This document shows, piece after piece, positions 1 to 6,483 of a DNA stretch of 36,114 nucleotides (the stretch's first letter is position 1; each line of letters begins with the position of its first letter). The DNA is from an uncultured Hellea sp. (GTDB taxonomy: Bacteria; Pseudomonadota; Alphaproteobacteria; Caulobacterales; Maricaulaceae). The position numbers and the translations under genes are program-made. The stretch spans positions 1 to 36,114 of the forward strand of contig CAJQGR010000072.1 of assembly GCA_905477785.1 (NCBI GenBank), given 5' to 3'. The notes beneath the pieces are model-generated. The model saw only the letters and a list, made by a program, of their open reading frames with translations. It was not told where the DNA came from and searched no databases.

Positions 1-1
1 C

Positions 2-112
<111 letters not shown>

Positions 113-209
113 TGAAAATTAGTGGTTTTGAATGAGTGGGTAGTTTTCACATTTACGAGGTCGAAACATCAACTAATTTAGTATCCACTTAAGTCTACAA
201 TAGATAAGC

Positions 210-229
210 AGCCCCATTTTATTGGGGTT
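210..229 (+). terminator. weak hairpin downstream of the partial amidohydrolase gene
   Basis: A 7-bp stem (AGCCCCA / TGGGGTT, one G-T pair) with a 6-nt loop lies about 100 nt after the stop at 112. No U-run follows it. It may be a terminator or an mRNA 3'-end structure. Confidence 0.25.
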
Positions 230-313
230 AGTTCATCACAAAACTTCCATAAGCTATCCAATGTGGTTCCATTTTACCACAGAATACTTCTAATTAGATA
301 CTACTTTTAAAGC

Positions 314-337
314 TAACATGGGTCATAACATGGGTCA
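314..337. repeat. two perfect tandem copies of a 12-bp unit in the tRNA-Ser 3' flank
   Basis: The unit TAACATGGGTCA occurs at 314-325 and again at 326-337 without a spacer. Eleven bases of the first copy (318-328) are the inverted counterpart of 428-438, which lies in the variable arm of the neighbouring tRNA-Ser gene. The rest of 113-392 holds no open frame I would call and no other recognisable element. Confidence 0.7.
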
Positions 338-392
338 TTAATAGTTTATCAATATATTAAACTACATAAATCAGTTACTTAAGTTGAGTTGA

Positions 393-483
393 TGGCGGAG
401 ACGAAGGGATTCGAACCCTCGATGGGCTTATGACCCATACTCCCTTAGCAGGGGAGCGCCTTCAACCACTCGGCCACGTCTCC
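393..483 (-). tRNA. tRNA-Ser (anticodon GCU), CCA encoded
   Basis: Read on the minus strand, the gene starts GGAGACGTGGCCGAGTGG and folds into a complete class II cloverleaf. The 7-bp acceptor stem is GGAGACG (477-483) with CGTCTCC (397-403). The anticodon stem is CTCCC/GGGAG with loop CTGCTAA. The long variable arm typical of tRNA-Ser is ATGGG/CCCAT, and the T arm carries GGTTCGAATCC. The anticodon GCU (plus-strand bases 447-449) reads AGC and AGU codons. The discriminator base is G, and the terminal CCA is encoded at 393-395, so the 3' end needs only trimming. The gene stands alone, with no other tRNA in the window. Confidence 0.97.
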
Positions 484-654
484 GTCGGCGGGAGTAGCGA
501 AAAGATTGGGGTGTAGCAAGCATTAATGGTTTAAAAAGTTATAATTTCATTATTTTTTAGCTTGGATGCTCTAATTAGGGTTTTTTTTATGTACTACTAT
601 GGAAGAATTAGATAATAATCATAATTACGAAACTAGCTTTTATGAGGTGTAATA

Positions 655-1209
655 ATGGATAATTTAAAGTTTAGGAAAATTCTTATATTATTTCATTTAT
701 TAGTAGCAGGTTTTATGGCGCCTGCTTTCATTTTAGTTGCAATCACTGGTGGTCTCCACATGGTAGGAGGGGGAGAAAAACAAGATATTCAAACTATAAT
801 ATTAACTGAGAACGCAAGTTTAGATTTTAGTAGTAAAACAATTGAAGATGATGTGCGAGCTTTATTAGAATCAGCTGGAGTTAATCATGATTTTGAATAT
901 CTTAAAAATAGAGGATCTTCTGCTCAGACGCGTCCTACATCAAGGCCATATGTATCTTTCAAAATATCAAATAAAGAGCTTATAGCAGAAATGGTTACAC
1001 CTAATTTTCAAAAGGCAATGATGGAAATTCATAAAGGTCACGGCCCTAAGATATTGAGAAGTTACCATAAATTGGTTGCGCTTTTACTTTTCGCAGTTGT
1101 ATTTGGCGGTATTTTAGTTGGTTTGATGTCTAATGTTTACAGAAAAAAGACAATAGTTACGTTATTTTCGGGATCTTTAATTTATATATTGCTGATTATG
1201 TTTGGTTAA
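655..1209 (+). CDS. PepSY-associated-type membrane protein
   Basis: This 184-residue protein has a hydrophobic segment near the N-terminus (about 9-36), a soluble periplasm-sized stretch (about 40-135) and two further membrane segments (about 138-158 and 166-183). The loop-to-membrane transition (HKGHGPKILRSYHKLVALLL) resembles the PepSY-associated TM family, where HG precedes a helix bundle. Those proteins are often linked to iron or flavin reduction, but no haem, metal or flavin motif is visible here. The start is ATG 655 with GAGGTG about 8 nt upstream. It ends three bases before the oppositely oriented FAH gene, so the two are convergent. The family call is by resemblance only; the role is unknown. 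Confidence 0.5.
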   Translation: MDNLKFRKILILFHLLVAGFMAPAFILVAITGGLHMVGGGEKQDIQTIILTENASLDFSSKTIEDDVRALLESAGVNHDFEYLKNRGSSAQTRPTSRPYVSFKISNKELIAEMVTPNFQKAMMEIHKGHGPKILRSYHKLVALLLFAVVFGGILVGLMSNVYRKKTIVTLFSGSLIYILLIMFG

Positions 1210-1212
1210 AAT

Positions 1213-1863
1213 TTATATAAATTTGACATTTATTGTTTCAAGTCCATCTATTTGACCTAAAAGAGTATCACCTGGTAAAACTGGCCCCACTCCGGCGGGG
1301 GTTCCTGTGTAGATAAGATCGCCTGGTTTTAAGTCCATATCATTTTCAAGATAAGACATTATTTCGTTTATAGACCAAATTAATTTAGAAATATTAGATT
1401 TTTGTACAATTTTATTGTTTTTAAATAATTTTATTTCTGCATTTTGTATTTCAACCTGATTGATGAGGGTTATATCAGAACATATTGCTGAGTTGGGAAA
1501 GTCTTTTGCTCGTGTCCAAGGACCGCCTTTATCTTTTGCGATTTTTTGAACGTTCCTTCTGGTCATGTCCAGTCCTACAGAATATCCAAAAACTCCATTA
1601 GGTCCAATGGCCACAACGAGTTCGACTTCATAATGTAAGTTAGTAGTGTTCCTCGGGTAAGGAATTTTTGAATAATTTTTAATTAAAGCTTGGGGTGATT
1701 TAGTAAAAAAAACAGGCTCATTACGTTTGGAGTTTCCCCCCATTTCTATAATATGATCAGCATAATTTTTTCCAACACAATATATTCTTCTTATAGGAAA
1801 ATTTTCATTAGAATTTACGATTGGAAGAGTAACTGGAGCAATTGGTTTAAAAGCATATTTCAT
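1213..1863 (-). CDS. fumarylacetoacetate hydrolase (FAH) family protein
   Basis: This 216-residue protein has the single-domain FAH fold hallmarks: VGKNYADH near the N-terminus with the conserved His, FFTKSP for substrate binding, HYEVELVVAIG with the metal-binding acidic residues, GLDMTRRNVQ, and the C-terminal GDLIYTGTPAGVGPV. It most resembles the FAHD1/acylpyruvase and 2-hydroxyhepta-diene-dioate isomerase group. Members cleave C-C bonds of, or decarboxylate, 2-oxo acids such as acylpyruvates or oxaloacetate, using Mg2+. Its length is slightly below the usual 220-230. The start ATG is preceded by GAGGAT about 4 nt upstream. It diverges from the small ParB-like gene across 59 bases. The exact substrate is not determinable. 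Confidence 0.88.
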   Translation of the reverse strand: MKYAFKPIAPVTLPIVNSNENFPIRRIYCVGKNYADHIIEMGGNSKRNEPVFFTKSPQALIKNYSKIPYPRNTTNLHYEVELVVAIGPNGVFGYSVGLDMTRRNVQKIAKDKGGPWTRAKDFPNSAICSDITLINQVEIQNAEIKLFKNNKIVQKSNISKLIWSINEIMSYLENDMDLKPGDLIYTGTPAGVGPVLPGDTLLGQIDGLETINVKFI

Positions 1864-1922
1864 TTTATCCTCATTGCATAAACAGCACTAAATCGCTAGC
1901 TTTAAAAAGAGGAGTAATAATT

Positions 1923-2168
1923 ATGCGCATAGTTGATATACCTATAGATAAAATTTACATACCAGCAGCAAAAAGAAGAACCTTGAATGAAGAAAAAGTT
2001 TTGCCGCTAGCCGAAAATATTCTTGAAAATGGAATGGAAACTCCAATATACGTTCGAGTTGGAAAAGATAGGTTTGTTTTACAGGAAGGCCTTCACCGTG
2101 TGGAGGCGATGAAGTTATTAGGGGGCGAACTTATAGAGGCTCATATAGTTCAGGCTAAAAAATATTAA
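1923..2168 (+). CDS. stand-alone ParB/sulfiredoxin-like domain protein
   Basis: This protein of only 81 residues is a complete ParB N-terminal (sulfiredoxin-like) fold. It opens with an IPIDKIYIP strand, continues with a helix LNEEKVLPLAENILENG and TPIYVRV, and carries the nucleotide-binding loop QEGLHRVEAMKLLG (54-67). The loop matches the ParB GxxR box and is comparable to GCHR of sulfiredoxin, but with Leu where sulfiredoxin has its catalytic Cys, so sulfiredoxin activity is not expected. There is no HTH or dimerisation domain, so it is not a chromosome-partitioning ParB. A strong SD (AGAGGAG) precedes ATG 1923. It diverges from the FAH gene. Similar isolated ParB-like domains occur in other alphaproteobacteria, to my knowledge without an assigned role. 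Confidence 0.75.
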   Translation: MRIVDIPIDKIYIPAAKRRTLNEEKVLPLAENILENGMETPIYVRVGKDRFVLQEGLHRVEAMKLLGGELIEAHIVQAKKY

Positions 2169-2348
2169 CAATTTTATTATAACTTAAATAAATTAATATG
2201 GATAACATATATTTTTATACAAAATCCTTTTTAAAATAATGAAAGAAATCCCTTTCGTGAGTTAATGAGAGATTTCGTTCAAAAGGAAATAATGCGTAAT
2301 TTTGAGGCAAGTTAGATGGGTTATTAGGATGCTCTCTATGCAAATAAT

Positions 2349-3314
2349 CTAAAGCATGTTTATTACTACTTTACCCATGGCTTTTCTATTTGTTAGTTCG
2401 TCAAATGCTAATGCAAAGTCTTCTAGTTTGTAAATGTTGCTAATACGTGGATTTATTTTTCCTGCCTTATAAAATGCTAATATTTCATCCATGTTAGATT
2501 TATGTTGTTTGGGATATTTTACAGTCCAAGTACCCCAAAATACTCCACGAATATCAATTGACTTTAAAAGTGCTAAGTTGAGGGGTATTTTAGGAATTTC
2601 CCCAGCTGCAAAACCAATCACTAGATACCGTCCGTACCATTTTAAAGACCGCATTGCTGGCTCAGCATAATTATCGCCTACAGGATCGTATATTACATCG
2701 CACCCTCCAAGCTCTTTAACACGTGTTTTAATATTTTCATTTGTATAGTTAATAGTTTCATCAGCTCCATGCTTTTTACAAATATTAAGTTTTTCATCTG
2801 TTGATGCAGCAGCAATTACCTTGGCGCCCATTGCTTTTCCAAGTTCTACAGCGGCTAAGCCTACACCACCGGCTGCTCCCAATACTAATAAGGTTTCACC
2901 TTTTTGTAATTGTGCCCTTTGTTTTAAAGCATAGTAAGAAGTTCCATAAACAAGAGCTAAACCAGCAGCTTTCTCAACAGGCATTTTTCCGATTTTCCAT
3001 ACTAGACTTTCTGGACATATAACTTCTGTTGCAAACGCTCCGTTCATGACCATTGCCGCTACTTTATCACCGACTTTTAAGTCCTTTATATCTTCAGAAA
3101 TCTCAATGATTGTTCCTGCACACTCAGATCCTGGAATAAATGGAAATGGAGGTTTTATTTGATACCTTCCTTCCACCATCAATATATCTGGAAAGTTTAA
3201 GCCGGCAGAAGCGATAGATATACGTACGTGCCCCGGTTTCATTTTTGGTGATGGAAGCTCCTCAATCTTTTGATTTTTATATGGATTAAATTCATGAATA
3301 TTTAGAGCTTTCAT
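2349..3314 (-). CDS. NADPH:quinone oxidoreductase family (zinc-independent MDR) protein
   Basis: This 321-residue medium-chain dehydrogenase/reductase has an N-terminal GroES-like domain (ASAGLNFPDILMVEGRYQ and PFIPGSECAGTI, residues 36-69). A Rossmann domain follows, with the dinucleotide motif LGAAGGVGLAAVELGKAMGA (145-164), then HGADETINY and CDVIYDPVG. The cysteines and histidines of the catalytic and structural zinc sites of alcohol dehydrogenases are absent, which places it with QOR/crotonyl-CoA-reductase-like enzymes. Expected activity is NAD(P)H-dependent reduction of a quinone or activated double bond. It lies 14 nt downstream of the TIGR03084-type gene on the same strand, so the two are probably co-transcribed. 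The physiological substrate is unknown. Confidence 0.87.
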   Translation of the reverse strand: MKALNIHEFNPYKNQKIEELPSPKMKPGHVRISIASAGLNFPDILMVEGRYQIKPPFPFIPGSECAGTIIEISEDIKDLKVGDKVAAMVMNGAFATEVICPESLVWKIGKMPVEKAAGLALVYGTSYYALKQRAQLQKGETLLVLGAAGGVGLAAVELGKAMGAKVIAAASTDEKLNICKKHGADETINYTNENIKTRVKELGGCDVIYDPVGDNYAEPAMRSLKWYGRYLVIGFAAGEIPKIPLNLALLKSIDIRGVFWGTWTVKYPKQHKSNMDEILAFYKAGKINPRISNIYKLEDFALAFDELTNRKAMGKVVINML

Positions 3315-3328
3315 AATGTATTTCCGTT

Positions 3329-4156
3329 TTAATTAATGATTTTTATTCTAGTTCCCTTTGCAGGGGGCACCTCAGAAACACCTGCAAAACACTGAGCTAT
3401 AGTCATCCAAGTTGATGCAATACTTCCAATGCATTCTAAGTTTGTATCTTTAATATTCCTGCATTGTGTTACTACCTGGCAGAATTCTTCTGCATTACCA
3501 GTAATTTTGTTATTATTCTGTGGCTCATTCCATTCCCATATTTTTCCATTTGGAGATATGAGTTTTACATAGGGTTTAGGACTTGGAGGTATTAATTCTT
3601 TTATTTTAAATGACCAAGAATAGGTGATAACTCCGATGTGAGCAATATTCTTTAGACTTTCAGAGTTAATTCTATCTATTCCAAGTACGTCGAATATTGC
3701 TTGCGAGTGAGCCCATGTCTCCATTTGACGTGCGATTATACAACTTTTTACTGACATGTCTGGACCACCCCATTTTACTCGTCTTAAAGGGTCTGCATTT
3801 AGATAATGCTGGACTACTTGCTTATAACCTTCTTGCCATGCAGCAAAAAGGCATTCTCCAGAATTTAACTTTAAGGTTTGACACCATTCTTTTTGCAGTT
3901 TTTGATGGGTTTGACCTCCTTGAAATACTTTCATAACCTCAACCATCAACTGTTCAAATTTATATGGTTCATTTAGAGTCCAGATGGCAGCCATATTCCA
4001 AAGATGTAAATGTGCTATAATATCAAAAATAGTCCATGTTTTAAACTGCGTCTTTGTGCTGTAATCAAGATTTTTTACTTTGATTAAAAGGCTTTCTAAT
4101 GATTTACATTCATTTTCAAAGTCTATGGCTTCTTGCATAATTTTTTTACTTACCAT
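3329..4156 (-). CDS. TIGR03084-type metal-binding protein (DinB / maleylpyruvate-isomerase-like fold)
   Basis: This 275-residue protein resembles the TIGR03084 family. It has an N-terminal four-helix DinB-like domain with FDIIAHLHLWN (His ligand region, about 44-54), a segment RRVKWGGPDMSVKSC, and RQMETWAHSQAIFDVLG with the second His. A C-terminal domain of about 90 residues carries LISPNGKIWEWN. Relatives of this fold bind a divalent metal and some use low-molecular-weight thiols, as in mycothiol-dependent maleylpyruvate isomerase. The function of this branch is not established. I kept ATG 4156 as the start; an in-frame ATG five codons downstream is possible, and neither has a clear SD. It forms a two-gene unit with the quinone reductase. 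Confidence 0.75.
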   Translation of the reverse strand: MVSKKIMQEAIDFENECKSLESLLIKVKNLDYSTKTQFKTWTIFDIIAHLHLWNMAAIWTLNEPYKFEQLMVEVMKVFQGGQTHQKLQKEWCQTLKLNSGECLFAAWQEGYKQVVQHYLNADPLRRVKWGGPDMSVKSCIIARQMETWAHSQAIFDVLGIDRINSESLKNIAHIGVITYSWSFKIKELIPPSPKPYVKLISPNGKIWEWNEPQNNNKITGNAEEFCQVVTQCRNIKDTNLECIGSIASTWMTIAQCFAGVSEVPPAKGTRIKIIN

Positions 4157-4455
4157 GATTGGAATATTAATACCTTGATTGCAATTATGTGCATACCAGA
4201 AACTAAGTTACAAGTTAAATATACTTCTACTTATTATTTTAAACTATTAAGAAACCAAGAACCCTATCAAAATGGCTTGTAAATTTAGTAATAAAACTAA
4301 ACCATCGTTGTGGTATTGGGTGTTGTAGAACAAAGTCTTAAATCTTTGATTACTATTAGAAATACTAATATGGTAATATATCATCTAGGGCTGTAATTTA
4401 TTTTTTTTTGAAATTATATAGATAGTCTAGTAAACAAGGTAAAAGAGGATTTTAA
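4157..4455. other. divergent intergenic region upstream of the formate dehydrogenase operon
   Basis: These 299 bases separate the minus-strand TIGR03084-type gene from fdsG. They hold no credible open frame. The visible structures are a 17-bp dyad at 4354-4370, a T-run at 4401-4409 and the fdsG Shine-Dalgarno near 4443-4449. A TTGAAA at 4408-4413 with TAAACA 17 nt downstream looks sigma70-like. It would give an mRNA starting only about 13 nt before the fdsG start codon, so I do not call it. Confidence 0.5.
4354..4370. promoter_or_regulatory. 17-bp dyad, candidate regulator site for the fds operon
   Basis: TATTAG-AAATA-CTAATA is a perfect 6-bp inverted repeat with a 5-bp spacer, centred about 94 nt upstream of the fdsG start. 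It contains the T-N11-A form common to LysR-type sites. In other bacteria fds operons are controlled by a LysR-type regulator (FdsR), but no such gene is in this window, so the assignment is an inference. Confidence 0.4.
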
Positions 4456-4938
4456 GTGACTACACTCTTAAATACAATTGAACATGCTTTCGCCAAGAAA
4501 GTTTGCGTTGCACATCATGATCGATCTGATGAACTTCTCGAAATTCTGCATGAGATTCAGAAAGAGGAAGGATTTTTATCTGATGCGGCTTTACGTACCA
4601 TATCGAAATCTTTAAATTTATCTCGTGCTGAGGTACATGGAGTTGTCAGTTTTTACCATGACTTTAAGAGAGAAAAGCAAGCAGAAAATGTAATTAAAAT
4701 TTGTCGAGCTGAAGCTTGTCAAGCTGTAGGTGTTAACGAATTGATTAGAGATGCAGAAAGTTACTACGGGGTAAAATTAGACAATGGAGGAGATACAGTA
4801 TCTTTAGAGTCTATTTTTTGCCTAGGAAATTGTGCTCTTGGTCCAGCAGTTTTATACAATAATAATTTATATGGGCGTGTGAGTCTCTCAGAAATACAAA
4901 ACATGATAAAATTTAATAAAGAGGTCCAGGGGCAATGA
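4456..4938 (+). CDS. fdsG: NAD-dependent formate dehydrogenase gamma subunit
   Basis: This 160-residue NuoE/24-kDa-type protein carries the four ligands of a thioredoxin-like [2Fe-2S] cluster: Cys83 and Cys88 in CRAEACQ, and Cys122 and Cys126 in CLGNC. The HGVVSFYHDF segment (61-70) is typical of FdsG/HoxE/NuoE. Together with FdsB it forms the diaphorase half of the soluble molybdenum formate dehydrogenase, passing electrons from formate to NAD+. Translation starts at GTG 4456, with AGAGGA about 8 nt upstream. The stop overlaps the fdsB start by 4 nt (ATGA), which suggests translational coupling. It is distinguished from the respiratory NuoE at 33518 by its genomic neighbours and by lacking that protein's C-terminal tail. 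Confidence 0.93.
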   Translation: MTTLLNTIEHAFAKKVCVAHHDRSDELLEILHEIQKEEGFLSDAALRTISKSLNLSRAEVHGVVSFYHDFKREKQAENVIKICRAEACQAVGVNELIRDAESYYGVKLDNGGDTVSLESIFCLGNCALGPAVLYNNNLYGRVSLSEIQNMIKFNKEVQGQ

Positions 4939-6473
4939 TAGTTAATGTTTATGTTCCATGTGATGCTGCAGCGTTATCAGTTGGCGCTGATAATGTAGCT
5001 AACACTATATTGAAGCAGTCAAATGGAAAAGTTAATATCATTCGAAACGGTTCGAGGGGTATGCTTTGGCTTGAACCACTAGTTGAAGTAGAAACTTTAA
5101 AAGGACGCGTTGCATATGGCCCTGTTGGTGTTGATGATGTAAAGTCTTTGTTTGATTCAAATTTTCTTGAAGGTGGAGATCATTCCCTTTGCCATGGCTT
5201 AACTGAAGAAATACCTTTTTTTGCTAATCAAGAGAGATTAACTTTTGCCAGAGTTGGAAAAATTAACCCTCTAGACTTAAATGATTATGAGGCAAATGGT
5301 GGCCTATTAGGTTTAAAAAATGCATTGAGCATGAAGCCAAGTCAAATTGTTGATATTATAAAAGATTCAGGATTGAGAGGTAGGGGTGGCGCGGGGTTTC
5401 CTACTGGGATAAAGTGGGAAACTGCTTGTGCTCAGCCTGATGGACAAAAATATATATGTGCAAATGCTGATGAAGGCGACAGTGGAACATTTGCAGATAG
5501 AATGTTAATGGAAGGAGACCCTTTTTCCTTAATTGAGGGAATGATAATAGGTGCAAGAGCTATTGGCGCTGATAAAGGCTATATCTATGTAAGGTCTGAA
5601 TATCCGCACGCCATCCGTACATTAAAATCAGCGATTATTATTATGGAAGAGTCCGGTTGGTTAGGTGAGGGTATTAATGATACGGAAACTAACTTTAAAT
5701 TGTCAGTAAGAATTGGAGCTGGCGCTTATATTTGTGGTGAAGAAAGTTCAATGCTAGAAAGCCTTGAAGGTAAACGTGGCCAAGTTAAAGTAAAGCCTCC
5801 TATACCGGCCGTAAGCGGCATGTTTGGTAAGCCCACAATTGTGAATAATGTACTAACTTTAGGATCCGTTCCATTTATTTTAGCTCATGGAGCAAAATCC
5901 TATGCTAATTTTGGAGAAGGAAGATCGAAGGGCACTCAACCATTTCAGCTGGCTGGGGATATAAAACGAGGCGGATTGGTTGAAAAAGCATTTGGAGTAT
6001 CAATGGAAGAGCTTATAAATGTTTATGGCGGAGGAACTAAGTCTGGAAGACCTATTAAAGCTGTACAAGCGGGTGGCCCTCTTGGTGGATACATAACGCC
6101 AGAAAGTTTTAATGTAACAATGGGATATGAAACTTTGGCTAAAGCTAAAACTATGCTTGGCCACGGAGGTTTGGTTGTTTTTAACGATACTACAAACATG
6201 TTGAGTTTAGCACGTTATGCAATGGAATTTTGTGAAATTGAGTCCTGCGGAAAATGTACTCCGTGCCGAATTGGTTCAGTTCGCGGTAAAGAAACACTTG
6301 ATAAAATAGCATCTGGAAAAAATATTGAAGAAAATATTCAAATACTTGATGACTTATGCGATTTAATGGAAGAGGCGTCTCTTTGTGCAATGGGGGGATT
6401 AACTCCGATGCCAGTGAGAACCGCAATGCAATTATTTCCAGATGAATTTACTAACCCACTAATTGAGCGTTAG
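4935..6473 (+). CDS. fdsB: NAD-dependent formate dehydrogenase beta subunit (FMN/NADH-binding)
   Basis: This 512-residue protein has an FdsB-type N-terminal region (RNGSRGMLWLEPLVEVET, cysteine-free as a cluster site). A NuoF-like core follows, with the FMN/NADH-binding glycine motif [16 protein letters not shown] and the segments CANADEGDSGTF and [20 protein letters not shown]. The C-terminal [4Fe-4S] site is ESCGKCTPCRIG plus a distal Cys in SLCAMGG. It binds FMN and reduces NAD+ with electrons arriving from FdsA through the Fe-S chain. Its length is normal for the family. It overlaps fdsG by 4 nt and is followed after 10 nt by fdsA. Confidence 0.94.
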   Translation: MIVNVYVPCDAAALSVGADNVANTILKQSNGKVNIIRNGSRGMLWLEPLVEVETLKGRVAYGPVGVDDVKSLFDSNFLEGGDHSLCHGLTEEIPFFANQERLTFARVGKINPLDLNDYEANGGLLGLKNALSMKPSQIVDIIKDSGLRGRGGAGFPTGIKWETACAQPDGQKYICANADEGDSGTFADRMLMEGDPFSLIEGMIIGARAIGADKGYIYVRSEYPHAIRTLKSAIIIMEESGWLGEGINDTETNFKLSVRIGAGAYICGEESSMLESLEGKRGQVKVKPPIPAVSGMFGKPTIVNNVLTLGSVPFILAHGAKSYANFGEGRSKGTQPFQLAGDIKRGGLVEKAFGVSMEELINVYGGGTKSGRPIKAVQAGGPLGGYITPESFNVTMGYETLAKAKTMLGHGGLVVFNDTTNMLSLARYAMEFCEIESCGKCTPCRIGSVRGKETLDKIASGKNIEENIQILDDLCDLMEEASLCAMGGLTPMPVRTAMQLFPDEFTNPLIER

Positions 6474-6483
6474 GAGTGCTTAT

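Noticed and set aside
1209-1224. 16-bp perfect AT palindrome at convergent gene ends
   Set aside because: It is A/T only, short and overlaps a stop codon; expected by chance in AT-rich DNA and without a U-run partner stem worth calling a terminator.
2242-2276. GAAATC/GATTTC hairpin after the ParB-like gene
   Set aside because: The stem is short and imperfect with a long loop and no T-run.
6463-6483. TTG upstream start for fdsA
   Set aside because: It overlaps fdsB and has no SD, whereas AGGAG lies 7 nt before ATG 6484 and the protein aligns from there.
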